From assembly GCF_000711725.1 (NCBI RefSeq), contig NZ_JONP01000007.1, forward strand, positions 1-64,000: 64,000 nucleotides of DNA, read 5' to 3'. The notes under the pieces were generated by a model that was given only the letters and a program-made list of their open reading frames with translations, searched no databases and was not told the origin of the DNA. This document shows positions 38,460 to 46,582 of this stretch, piece after piece. Origin of the DNA: Roseomonas aerilata DSM 19363. GTDB lineage: Bacteria > Pseudomonadota > Alphaproteobacteria > Acetobacterales > Acetobacteraceae. Position numbers and translations under genes: made by a program. The first letter of the stretch is position 1, and every line of letters begins with the position of its first letter.

Positions 38460-38670
38460 CCTCGCCAGAGAGGGCTCTGCCCTCTCCGGCACCTCACCCG
38501 CCAAGGGCCTGAGGCCCCTGGACCCCCATCTGACGCCCTTCCTGAAGGTGCAGTCGCCTCGGGTCATCGACCCGAGGCGCACCAACCGCCGATCCGCCCA
38601 AACAGATAGAAAAAGATGAGAGGGGGTCCGGGGGAGAGAATTCTTTCTCTCCCCCGGGGCCACAAGCGCC
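38460..38670 (-). repeat. FHR-9, four-hairpin repeat, F-to-A orientation
   Basis: F 38467-38487, E 38501-38521 (one mismatch), C 38556-38578 (perfect), linker GAAAAAGATGAGAGGGGG, A 38630-38655 and terminal GGGGCCACAAGCGCC ending at 38670, where its last base is the first base of the reverse-strand stop (CTA) of the transglycosylase gene. Confidence 0.93.
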
Positions 38671-39413
38671 TACCGGAACACCCCCGTCGGCGCCCCCGGC
38701 ATCACCAGCCCCCCGCCGTCATAGGCACGCAGCGAGGGATCGTCCGCCATCCCCGAGGTATAGAGGGCGGCCGTGCTGAAGGGCCCGTTCGCCGCTACCT
38801 CCGTGCCCAGCGCCGGCGTGACGCTCGCGACGTAGTTGATGGTCTCGTCCGGCAGGATCTTCGCGCCGGCCAGGTAGGCCGCCACCCGGTCCGGCCCCGC
38901 GTTGTAGGCGGCCGCGAAGCCCGGCGCGCCGAAGCGGTCGTACATCTCCCGGATATAGGCCGCGCCCGCCAGGATGTTGTCGCGCGGCTCGTAGGGATCG
39001 GGCCCGAGGGCGTAGCGCGCCCGCAGGATGTCGTAGGTCCGCGGCATGACCTGCATCAGCCCCATGGCCCCCACGGGCGAGGTGATGGGCATCCCGTTGC
39101 CGTCATAGGGCCGCCCGCCGCTCTCCTGGCGCATGATGGCGCGCAGCCAGCGCTCCGGCACGCCGAAGCGGGCGGAGGCCTCGCTCAGATGCGGCCCCCA
39201 GGGGTCCTCCGGCGGGCCCGGCACGGCATAGCGGGTGGCCGCCACCGCCCGGTAGGCCACGGCCTCCGCGCGAGAGGCATTGAGGTCGTAGCCATAGTCC
39301 CCATTGCCGTCATAGCCGCGCCGCCCATCCCAGGCGGTGCCTCCCGGCGCGGCGCAGGCGGCCAGCGCGGCGGCGAGAAGGAGGGAGAGAAGGGCAGGGG
39401 TGCGTCTTGGCAT
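38670..39413 (-). CDS. Lytic transglycosylase (SLT family) lipoprotein
   Basis: A 247-residue peptidoglycan-cleaving enzyme. The signal peptide has a lipobox (LAAC, Cys20), placing it in the periplasm on the outer membrane. The SLT domain has the catalytic Glu97 in IMRQESGG, SPVGAMGLMQVMPRT, the NILAGAAYI stretch and AYNAGPDRV. It would produce 1,6-anhydromuropeptides during wall remodelling. Divergent from the Nudix gene; ends in FHR-9. Confidence 0.92.
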   Translation of the reverse strand: MPRRTPALLSLLLAAALAACAAPGGTAWDGRRGYDGNGDYGYDLNASRAEAVAYRAVAATRYAVPGPPEDPWGPHLSEASARFGVPERWLRAIMRQESGGRPYDGNGMPITSPVGAMGLMQVMPRTYDILRARYALGPDPYEPRDNILAGAAYIREMYDRFGAPGFAAAYNAGPDRVAAYLAGAKILPDETINYVASVTPALGTEVAANGPFSTAALYTSGMADDPSLRAYDGGGLVMPGAPTGVFR

Positions 39414-39573
39414 GGGCAGGGACCGGCAGAGCCCTCATCCTGCCAGAACGGCGCCCGCCGGGCAGCGCGATTCCGCACGCCGCCCGCGGAAGGAGCCGCG
39501 CCGTGGCCCAACGCCAACAGCACCGCCGCGTTCCCCTCCGCATCGCCCCAGGGTGGGCGGGGAGAAGATGACC

Positions 39574-40146
39574 ATGAGCGAGGAAGAAGCACAGGGGGTC
39601 CGCATCCTGGCGCGCGAGACCCTTTCGAAGGGCCATTACCGGCTGGAGAAGGTCACCTACACCCAGGGCGGCGAGCGGCAGGAGCGGGAGGTCTACCATA
39701 ACCGCACCGGCGCCGCCGTGCTGCCGCTGGATCCCACCCGCGGCACGGTCCTGCTCGTCCGCCAGCTCCGCATCCCCGCCCTCGTGAACGGCGACGGGCC
39801 GATGCTGGTCGAGGCCTGCGCCGGCGTGGTGGAGGAGGGCGACGACCCCGCCGCGACCGCCGAGCGCGAGGCCGGGGAGGAACTCGGCTGCCGCCTCCGC
39901 GCCCTGCGCCGCGTCTTCACGCTCTATCCCAGCCCCGGCGCCTGCGCCGAGCGCCTGCACCTCTTCACCGCCGAGTACCGCCCGGAGGACCGCACCGGCG
40001 GGGGCGGCGGCCTGGCGGAGGAGGGCGAGCGGATCGAGGTGCTGGAACTCCCCCTCGCCGAGGCCTGGGCCATGGCGGAGGCCGGCGGCATCATCGACGC
40101 GAAGACCATCCTCCTGCTGCAACATCTCCGGCTGGGCGCTGCTTGA
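39574..40146 (+). CDS. Nudix hydrolase, GDP-mannose/ADP-ribose pyrophosphatase-like
   Basis: A 190-residue Nudix enzyme of the NudK/ADP-sugar group. The Nudix box runs from GVVEEGDDPAATAEREAGEELG (split), with the catalytic REAGEELG core; LVEACAG and YPSPGACAERLHLF are typical of the subgroup. It hydrolyses nucleoside diphosphate sugars in the cytosol. ATG 39568 and 39574 are both possible; 39574 has GGGGAG about 9 nt ahead. It lies upstream of rho with a promoter between. Confidence 0.88.
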   Translation: MSEEEAQGVRILARETLSKGHYRLEKVTYTQGGERQEREVYHNRTGAAVLPLDPTRGTVLLVRQLRIPALVNGDGPMLVEACAGVVEEGDDPAATAEREAGEELGCRLRALRRVFTLYPSPGACAERLHLFTAEYRPEDRTGGGGGLAEEGERIEVLELPLAEAWAMAEAGGIIDAKTILLLQHLRLGAA

Positions 40147-40175
40147 ACTCGCGCCCAATTTTTCCCATCTACGGC

Positions 40176-40205
40176 TTGACGCGCGGCTGCGCAGCCCCTT
40201 AGGGT
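40176..40205 (+). promoter_or_regulatory. Putative promoter of rho
   Basis: TTGACG (40176-40181) and TAGGGT (40200-40205) are separated by 18 bp in the 224-bp gap before rho. It would give a leader of about 160 nt, long enough for the autoregulation known for rho leaders in other bacteria. Predicted from sequence only. Confidence 0.45.
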
Positions 40206-40370
40206 TCTGGCCGGTGCAAGCGCCAGGGGCCCGTGGGCTCCGCCGGCCGCGCCACCGCCCCGTGCATCGCCATCGGAATCCCGCCGCCCGGCGGAGGGCC
40301 CGGTCCATCCGGCCTCTATCCAGGTTCCGCGCACCCTCTCCCCCTCGGCCCCGCCGATCGAGACCACTGA

Positions 40371-41645
40371 ATGCACCTTTCCGAACTGAAGGCCAAAAGC
40401 CCTGGCGACCTGCTCGCCTTCGCGGAGGAGGTCGGCGTCGAGAACGCCTCCTCGCTCCGCAAGCAGGACATGATGTTCGCCATCCTGAAAACGCTGGCGG
40501 AGAACGACCAGGCGATCCACGGGGACGGCACGCTCGAAATCCTGTCGGACGGCTTCGGTTACCTGCGGAACCCGCAGTCGAACTTCCTGCCGGGGCCGGA
40601 CGACATCTATGTCTCCCCCGCCCAGGTCCGCCGCTTCGCGCTGCGCACCGGCGACACGGTGGAGGGCCAGATCAGGGCGCCGAAGGACGGCGAGCGCTAC
40701 TTCGCCCTCCTCAAGGTCAACACGGTGAACTTCGAGCCGCCCGAGGCGGTCCGCCACCGCGTGAACTTCGACAATCTCACGCCGCTCTACCCCACCCGCC
40801 GCCTGCGGATGGAGAACGCCGAGGTCGAGAGCGTCGGCAAGGGCCCGACGAAGGACAACACCCACCGGGTGATCGATCTCATCGCGCCGATCGGCATGGG
40901 CCAGCGCGCCCTGATCGTCGCGCCGCCGCGCACCGGCAAGACGGTGATGCTGCAGAACATCGCCAAGTCCATCTCCGCCAACCACCCCGACGTCTTCCTC
41001 ATCGTGCTGCTCATCGACGAGCGGCCTGAGGAAGTCACGGACATGGCCCGCACCGTCCGCGGCGAGGTCGTCGCCTCCACCTTCGACGAGCCCGCGACGC
41101 GCCACGTGCAGGTCACGGAAATGGTGCTCGAGAAGGCCAAGCGCCTGGTGGAGCACAAGCGCGACGTGGTCGTGCTGCTGGACTCCATCACCCGCCTCGG
41201 CCGCGCCTACAACTCGGTCGTGCCCTCCTCGGGCAAGGTGCTGACGGGCGGCGTGGACGCCAACGCCCTGCAGCGCCCGAAGCGCTTCTTCGGCGCCGCC
41301 CGCAACATCGAGGAAGGCGGCAGCCTCACCATCATCGCGACCGCGCTGATCGACACCGGCAGCCGCATGGACGAGGTGATCTTCGAGGAGTTCAAGGGCA
41401 CTGGTAACTCCGAGATCATTCTCGACCGCAAGCTCTCGGACAAGCGCGTCTTCCCCGCCATCGACATCACCAAGTCCGGCACCCGCAAGGAGGAGGTCCT
41501 GGTGGACCGCGCCGAGCTGTCGAAGATGTGGGTGCTGCGCCGCATCCTGAACCCGATGGGCACGCAGGACGCGATGGAGTTCCTGCTGGACAAGCTGAAG
41601 TACAGCAAGACCAACCAGGACTTCTTCGACGCGATGAACACCTGA
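40371..41645 (+). CDS. rho: Transcription termination factor Rho
   Basis: A 424-residue hexameric RNA helicase. The N-terminal Rho domain, the RNA-binding cold-shock-like fold (about 50-125, with GFGYLRNP), Walker A APPRTGKT (184-191), Walker [12 protein letters not shown] and the R-loop/arginine finger region are intact. The gene belongs to the hemE-hemH-hemJ-rho-mnmE origin-proximal block. Its 3' side carries repeat FHR-10 and then a hairpin terminator. Confidence 0.97.
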   Translation: MHLSELKAKSPGDLLAFAEEVGVENASSLRKQDMMFAILKTLAENDQAIHGDGTLEILSDGFGYLRNPQSNFLPGPDDIYVSPAQVRRFALRTGDTVEGQIRAPKDGERYFALLKVNTVNFEPPEAVRHRVNFDNLTPLYPTRRLRMENAEVESVGKGPTKDNTHRVIDLIAPIGMGQRALIVAPPRTGKTVMLQNIAKSISANHPDVFLIVLLIDERPEEVTDMARTVRGEVVASTFDEPATRHVQVTEMVLEKAKRLVEHKRDVVVLLDSITRLGRAYNSVVPSSGKVLTGGVDANALQRPKRFFGAARNIEEGGSLTIIATALIDTGSRMDEVIFEEFKGTGNSEIILDRKLSDKRVFPAIDITKSGTRKEEVLVDRAELSKMWVLRRILNPMGTQDAMEFLLDKLKYSKTNQDFFDAMNT

Positions 41646-41670
41646 GGCGACGGGGTGGGATCAGTCCCGC

Positions 41671-41909
41671 CTCGCGGCCTTGGAGAGGGCAGAGCCCTCT
41701 CCGCGCGTCCGAGGCAGTGCCTCGGACCCCGCCAAGCCTGAGGCTCCTGGACCTGCATCTGGCTGTCGCGGAACCTTCCTGAACACGCAGTCGCCTCGGG
41801 TCATCGACCCGAGGCGCACCGGCCGCCGAACAATCCAAACAGATAGAAAAAAATGAGTGGGGGTCCGGGGGAGAGAATTCTTTCTCTCCCCCGGAGGCCA
41901 CCAGCGCCA
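41671..41909 (-). repeat. FHR-10, four-hairpin repeat with palindrome G
   Basis: F 41682-41702, G 41707-41727 (GTCCGAGGCA-G-TGCCTCGGAC), E 41732-41750 (shortened by two bases), C 41793-41815 (perfect), linker GAAAAAAATGAGTGGGGG, A 41867-41892 and terminal GGCCACCAGCGCC (41896-41908). It lies between rho and a convergent small gene. Confidence 0.92.
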
Positions 41910-41921
41910 AGCTCAACAGCA

Positions 41922-41958
41922 AAGGGGCCTGTCCCGGTCATCCCGGAACAGGCCCCTT
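41922..41958. terminator. Bidirectional hairpin between rho and the secreted protein gene
   Basis: AAGGGGCCTGT (41922-41932) pairs with ACAGGCCCCTT (41948-41958), a perfect 11-bp stem; CTTCTTC follows on the plus strand and TTTGCTGTT on the minus strand. It could serve either gene. Confidence 0.7.
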
Positions 41959-41991
41959 CTTCATATCAGCCCTCCGAGGAGGGGGCGCCTA

Positions 41992-42258
41992 TCAGCCGCC
42001 CGAGCCGCCCTGCTGCGAGGGGGCCTGGATGCCCTGCGTGCCCGTCTGCGGGCTCGGGGGCCCACCGGCCGGTCCCGGCGCCATCGGCGAGGCAGCGGCG
42101 CCGGGCACGCCAGCGCCCTGGTCCACGGTCACGCCGCCGGGCGCGCGGGCCGTCGGGGCGGTGGAGACGGAGGGCTGCGGCGCCGGCGACTGCGCGAAGG
42201 CGGCGGGCGCGGCGATCAGGCCGGCGGCGAGAGCGAGGGCAAGGCTGGTCTTCTTCAT
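41992..42258 (-). CDS. Small secreted Pro/Ala/Gly-rich protein
   Basis: 88 residues. The signal peptide (MKKTSLALALAAGLIAAPAAFAQ in sequence) is textbook and the start has GGAG just upstream. The mature part (about 65 residues) is low-complexity Pro/Gly/Gln-rich with no recognisable motif and ends GGSGG. The function is unknown. Divergent from the GNAT gene. Confidence 0.72.
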   Translation of the reverse strand: MKKTSLALALAAGLIAAPAAFAQSPAPQPSVSTAPTARAPGGVTVDQGAGVPGAAASPMAPGPAGGPPSPQTGTQGIQAPSQQGGSGG

Positions 42259-42381
42259 CTTTTTCTCCAGTTCGGTTGCGGTCTGCGAGGGAGCAACGCG
42301 CCCTTCCGACCCCGGTTTCCCGCCACGCCTCCATCGGCCAGGATTGTTCCTGGCGACTGGCCGGGCGGCACAGGAGGCGGA

Positions 42382-43116
42382 ATGGCGGAAACGATGGCGG
42401 ATATCGCGGCGCTGGAACGGGCGGCGCTGAACGCGGTGCCGGCGCCGCGCGTCACGTGGGAGGGCGGCTTCGTCGTCCGCGCGTTCCTCGGCGGCACCGG
42501 ACGCGCGAACGCCGCCTGCTCGCTCGACCCGCGGGAGGATCCGGGCCTGGAGGCACGGGTCGCGCGGATCGAGGTGCATTACGCACGCCTTGGCCTGCCC
42601 TGCCGCTTCCGTTCCACCCCCCTGGATCCGCCCGGCCTCGCTCCCCTGCTGCTGGACCGCGGCTACGACGAGGCGGAGGGCGCGGTGGTCATGCAGGCCG
42701 CGCTCCCCCCGGCGGAGGACCCAGCCGCGCGCTGGCTCGCCGGCCCCGAGCCCGAATGGCTGTCGGTCCTCGCCACCGTCGAGTACCAGGGTGCCGCCCG
42801 ACAGGCGGAGAAGGAGGGCGCCGTGCCCCTGCTCGCCCGCCCCGCCACCTGGCTCATCCTGCGGGAGGGCGGTTCGGCCGCCGCCTGCGGCCACGCGGTG
42901 GCGGACGGCGAGCTCTGCGGCCTCGCCGTGCGGCCGGAACGCCGACGGCAAGGTTGGGGCCGCCGCTTGCTCGGCGCCCTCGCTGGCTGGGGCGCTGGGC
43001 AGGGGGCCACCACCTGCTGGCTCCAGGTCGCGCCCGGCAACACCGCCGCGCGCCGCATCTACGCCGCGGCCGGCTTCGAGGAGGCCTACCGCTACCGCTA
43101 CTTCGTCAGGGCGTAG
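42382..43116 (+). CDS. GNAT-family N-acetyltransferase
   Basis: A 244-residue acetyl-CoA-dependent transferase. The C-terminal GNAT core is clear: LCGLAVRPERRRQGWGRRLL (motif A, in two pieces) and the beta-bulge/helix NTAARRIYAAAGFEEAYRYRYF. The N-terminal half is a diverged second GNAT-like unit. ATG 42382 follows CAGGAGGCGG. The acceptor is unknown. It stands alone between two convergent or divergent neighbours. Confidence 0.87.
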   Translation: MAETMADIAALERAALNAVPAPRVTWEGGFVVRAFLGGTGRANAACSLDPREDPGLEARVARIEVHYARLGLPCRFRSTPLDPPGLAPLLLDRGYDEAEGAVVMQAALPPAEDPAARWLAGPEPEWLSVLATVEYQGAARQAEKEGAVPLLARPATWLILREGGSAAACGHAVADGELCGLAVRPERRRQGWGRRLLGALAGWGAGQGATTCWLQVAPGNTAARRIYAAAGFEEAYRYRYFVRA

Positions 43117-43174
43117 GCGGCGTCAGAACAGGAAATTTTCCGGCCTTCGTGGAACGGCGAACTGGCCGGAAAAC

Positions 43175-44149
43175 TTACGGCAAAAGAATGGTGCTGCCGG
43201 TGGTCTTGCGCGCCTCAAGTGCGATATGCGCCTCGGCCGCGTCGCGCAGCGCGTATTTCTGCCGCACCTCGATCTTCACCTTGCCGCTGCTCACGACATC
43301 GAACAGGTCCGCCGCCATGGCCAGCAGGTCCGCCCGCTTGGCCGTGTGCGTCGCCAGCGTCGGGCGCGTGACGAAGAGACTCCCCTTCGCCGCGAGGATG
43401 CCGAGATCCACCCCGGTCACCGGCCCGGAAGCATTGCCGTAGGAGACGAGCAGCCCGAAGGGCGCGAGGCAGTCGAGCGAGGCCTCGAAGGTGTCGCGCC
43501 CGACGCTGTCATAGACCACCGGCAGCCGCGCCCCGCGCGTGATCTCGCTTACCCGCGCCGGCAGGTCCTCGCCCTGCAGGATCACGTGGTCGCAGCCATG
43601 CGCCCGCGCCAGCTCCGCCTTCGCCTCCGTGCCGACGGTGCCGATCACGGTGGCGCCGAGCGCCTTCGCCCATTGAACGAGGATCAGCCCCACGCCGCCC
43701 GCTGCCGCGTGCACAAGGATCGTCTCCCCCGCCTGCACCTTGTAGGTCCGCCGCAGCAGGTACTGCGCCGTCAGCCCCTGCAGCATCATCGCCCCGGCCG
43801 TCTCGAAGGGGATGCTGTCGGGCAACTTCACGAGCACGTCCGCGCGGATCGTGCGCGCCTCGGCATAGGCGCCGATCGGGCCCATGGCATAGGCCACGCG
43901 GTCGCCCGGCTTCAGGTCCTCCACGCCCTCGCCCACGGTCTCCACGGTGCCAGCCGCCTCCATCCCGATCACCGCGGGCATGGAGGGCGCCTTGTAGAGC
44001 CCCGTGCGGAAGTACACGTCGATGAAGTTCAGCCCTACCGCGGCGTGGCGGATGAGCACCTCGCCCGGCTTGGGCGCGGGGAGGGGCACCTCCTCCCAGA
44101 CGAGCTTCTCCGGCCCACCGGGCTCGTGCAGGCGGATCGCGTGGTTCAT
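43175..44149 (-). CDS. NAD(P)H:quinone oxidoreductase (zeta-crystallin type)
   Basis: A 324-residue zinc-free MDR enzyme that reduces quinones by one or two electrons. The N-terminal GroES-like domain has VGLNFIDVYFRTGLY, the nucleotide loop is HAAAGGVGLILVQWAKALGA, and NASGPV follows in the second domain. No zinc-binding cysteines are seen, as expected for this branch. The start overlaps the last 4 nt of the methyltransferase gene, so the two are coupled. No matching operon role is obvious. Confidence 0.92.
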   Translation of the reverse strand: MNHAIRLHEPGGPEKLVWEEVPLPAPKPGEVLIRHAAVGLNFIDVYFRTGLYKAPSMPAVIGMEAAGTVETVGEGVEDLKPGDRVAYAMGPIGAYAEARTIRADVLVKLPDSIPFETAGAMMLQGLTAQYLLRRTYKVQAGETILVHAAAGGVGLILVQWAKALGATVIGTVGTEAKAELARAHGCDHVILQGEDLPARVSEITRGARLPVVYDSVGRDTFEASLDCLAPFGLLVSYGNASGPVTGVDLGILAAKGSLFVTRPTLATHTAKRADLLAMAADLFDVVSSGKVKIEVRQKYALRDAAEAHIALEARKTTGSTILLP

Positions 44150-44688
44150 CGGCGGGGTTCCTGGGGCGCTCGGTCTCGGCGCTCTTCTTGCGGGATGGAG
44201 AGGGCGTCGTCCAGCAGGTCCGCGCCCGCCGGCCGGGGAGCGCGGGTGCGGCGCTCGAGCGCGAGAAGCCAGCGCTTCGTCGCCAGCCCGTCCCCGCCCG
44301 AATAGCCGCCGATCGACCCGCCCGCGCCGATCACCCGGTGGCACGGAATGATGATCGGCAGCGGGTTGGCCCCGTTCGCCCCGCCCACCGCGCGGGACGC
44401 CGTGCCCAGCTCCCGCGCCAGTTCCGCATAGGACCGTGTCTCTCCGTGCGGGATGGCGAGGAGTGCCGCCCAGACCCTCTGCCGGAAGGGGCTGCCCATG
44501 GGGTTCAGCGGCAGATCGAAGCCGGTCCGCAGCCCGTCCATGTAGTCCTGCAGCTGGTCGGCCGCGCGCCGCAGCAGCGGCGTCTCCTCCTGGTCCCGTC
44601 CTCGTCCCCAGTCGAGGGCGACGAGCGCACCGTCCTCCTCCGAGAGGGTTAGAGGACCGAGGGGGGTGTGAAGGGAGATCTGGGGCAT
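44146..44688 (-). CDS. ogt: Methylated-DNA-protein cysteine methyltransferase
   Basis: A 180-residue suicidal DNA repair protein that removes O6-alkyl groups from guanine. The active site is IIIPCHRVI with Cys116, preceded by the DNA-binding segment GTASRAVGGANGANPLP and the helix-turn-helix SYAELAREL. The C-terminal tail (about 30 residues after the core) is extra and charged. The start at 44688 is preceded by AAGGGAG on its strand. It overlaps the quinone oxidoreductase start by 4 nt. Confidence 0.92.
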   Translation of the reverse strand: MPQISLHTPLGPLTLSEEDGALVALDWGRGRDQEETPLLRRAADQLQDYMDGLRTGFDLPLNPMGSPFRQRVWAALLAIPHGETRSYAELARELGTASRAVGGANGANPLPIIIPCHRVIGAGGSIGGYSGGDGLATKRWLLALERRTRAPRPAGADLLDDALSIPQEERRDRAPQEPRR

Positions 44689-44842
44689 GGCGGGCCTGGC
44701 CCCATTCCTCGGTCCGGACGGGCCACCCGTCAAGCGTTCTGCACCGCCCGACGGAAACCGCGCGCCGACACCTCGCACCCGGCACGCGCGCCCTCTACAT
44801 CATGGCGAAGCGCTCTCCTCCTGCCGCACGAGAAAACCTGCC

Positions 44843-45229
44843 TTGCCTGACGACCTGCCCGGCTCCGTTTCACGTGAAACGGCGCAGGACCCCCCGCCCT
44901 GGTTCCGCATCCATCTCTTCGCCTGCACCAACCGCCGGCCCGAGGGGCACCGCCGCGGCTCCTGCGCCGCCCGCGGGGGCGAGGGCCTGCGCGACTACAT
45001 GAAGGCCCGCGCGAAGGAAATGGGCCTGCCCGGCATCCGCGTGAACAGCGCCGGTTGCCTGGACCGCTGCGAGTTCGGCCCCGTCATCGTCATCTACCCA
45101 GAGGGCGTCTGGTACCGCGCCGAGACGCGGGACGACGTCGACGAGATCCTCACCACCCATGTCCGCGACGGCGGCCGCGTCTCCCGCCTGATGCTCACCG
45201 AAAAGGACGTCCCGTCCCCCAAGGGCTGA
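44843..45229 (+). CDS. Thioredoxin-like [2Fe-2S] ferredoxin, TTG start
   Basis: A 128-residue small (2Fe-2S) ferredoxin of the thioredoxin-like NuoE/Shethna type. Cluster ligands are Cys28, Cys41, Cys72 and Cys76 (FACTNRRPEG, GSCAARGG, AGCLDRCEFGP). The only in-frame start that gives the family length is TTG 44843 (MPDDLPGSVSRETAQ). The residues VSRET are encoded by a complete parS palindrome. It lies 9 bp upstream of mnmE, so it is probably co-transcribed. The electron partner is unknown. Confidence 0.82.
   Translation: MPDDLPGSVSRETAQDPPPWFRIHLFACTNRRPEGHRRGSCAARGGEGLRDYMKARAKEMGLPGIRVNSAGCLDRCEFGPVIVIYPEGVWYRAETRDDVDEILTTHVRDGGRVSRLMLTEKDVPSPKG
44866..44881. promoter_or_regulatory. parS site (perfect palindrome)
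   Basis: CGTTTCACGTGAAACG is a perfect 16-bp palindrome matching the parS consensus core GTTTCACGTGAAAC, the ParB nucleation sequence. It is embedded in the coding sequence of the ferredoxin gene, about 5 kb from parAB and about 29 kb from the predicted origin. Confidence 0.92.
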
Positions 45230-45238
45230 CGCTCCACC

Positions 45239-46537
45239 GTGGACACCATCTTCGCCCTCGCCACCGCGCCAGGCCGCGCGGCCATCGCCGTGCTGCGCCT
45301 CTCCGGCCCCGCCACGTCGGCCATCCTCTCCGCCCTCTGCCGGCGTCCGCCCACTCCCCGCCGCGCCTCCCTCCGCCGCCTCCGCGACGCGGCCGGCGCG
45401 GTGCTGGACGAAGCCCTCGTTCTCCACTTCCCCGGCCCTGCCTCCTACACCGGCGAGGATTCGGCCGAGCTTCACCTCCACGGTTCCCCCGCCGTGGTGG
45501 AGACCGTCGGCGCAGCCCTGGTCGCCCTCGGCGCCCGCCCCGCCGAGCCCGGCGAGTTCACCCGCCGCGCCGTCCTCAACGGCCGCATGGACCTCACCGC
45601 CGCCGAGGGCGTCATCGACCTCGTGGAGGCCGAAACCGCCGCCCAGGCCGCCCAGGCCTTGCGGCTGGCCGGGGGTGGCCTGCACACCCTTGCCGAGGAC
45701 TGGGCCGCCCGCCTCACGACTCTCCTCGCCCGCCAGGAGGCCCTCATCGAGTTCGAGGACGAGGATCTCCCCGCCCCCCTCGAATCCGCCCTCTCCCCCG
45801 ACCTCACCCGCCTCGCCGCCGAACTCGCCACCCGCCTTGCCGAGGACGCCGGTGCCGAGCGCGTCCGTACCGGCCTCGACATCGCCATCCTCGGCGCCCC
45901 CAACGCCGGCAAGTCCTCCCTCCTGAACGCCCTCACCGGCCGGGAGGCCGCCATTGTCTCCGCCCGCGCCGGCACCACCCGCGACATCGTGGAGGCCCGC
46001 CTCGTCCTCGCCGGCCTCCCCGCCACCCTCGCCGATACCGCCGGCCTGCGAGAGGCCGGCGACGAGATCGAGGCCGAGGGCGTCCGCCGCGCCCTTCACC
46101 GCGGCGAGGGCGCCGACATCGTCCTCGCCGTCCTCCCCTGCGACGCCCCGCCCGACGAGCCCACCCTTGCTCTGCTCTCCCGCCGCCCCTGCCTTCTCGT
46201 CGCGTCGAAGACCGATCTCGGCCCCCCGCCGCTGCCGGATGCCATCCCCGTCTCCGCCCATACCGGCGCCGGGCTCCACACCCTCCGCGCCCGCTTGGAG
46301 GCGGAGGCCGCCGCCCTCGCCCCCCGCTCCGCCGCCGCCCTCCTCACCCGCCCGCGCCACCGCGCGATCCTCACCGACACCCTTCGCTGGCTTCGCGAGG
46401 CCGAGGCAGCCCCACTCCCGGAACTCCGCGCCGACGCCCTGCGCGAAGCCCTCCGCGCTCTCGGCCGCCTCACCGGCAAGGTCGGTGCCGAGGATATCCT
46501 CGACCGCCTTTTCGCCGAGTTCTGCATCGGCAAGTAG
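45239..46537 (+). CDS. mnmE: tRNA modification GTPase MnmE
   Basis: A 432-residue GTPase that, with MnmG, installs the 5-carboxymethylaminomethyl group on wobble uridine of tRNAs. The N-terminal folate-binding domain, a helical domain and an inserted G domain (GAPNAGKSSLLN, TTRDI, DTAGLRE, SKTD) are present, and the C terminus is the catalytic CIGK. It starts with GTG 45239, 9 bp after the ferredoxin gene. mnmG follows 45 bp downstream. Confidence 0.96.
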   Translation: MDTIFALATAPGRAAIAVLRLSGPATSAILSALCRRPPTPRRASLRRLRDAAGAVLDEALVLHFPGPASYTGEDSAELHLHGSPAVVETVGAALVALGARPAEPGEFTRRAVLNGRMDLTAAEGVIDLVEAETAAQAAQALRLAGGGLHTLAEDWAARLTTLLARQEALIEFEDEDLPAPLESALSPDLTRLAAELATRLAEDAGAERVRTGLDIAILGAPNAGKSSLLNALTGREAAIVSARAGTTRDIVEARLVLAGLPATLADTAGLREAGDEIEAEGVRRALHRGEGADIVLAVLPCDAPPDEPTLALLSRRPCLLVASKTDLGPPPLPDAIPVSAHTGAGLHTLRARLEAEAAALAPRSAAALLTRPRHRAILTDTLRWLREAEAAPLPELRADALREALRALGRLTGKVGAEDILDRLFAEFCIGK

Positions 46538-46582
46538 CCGCGCCGACTACCCGCGCGCCTCCCGCGGCGGTATAGGCGCCCC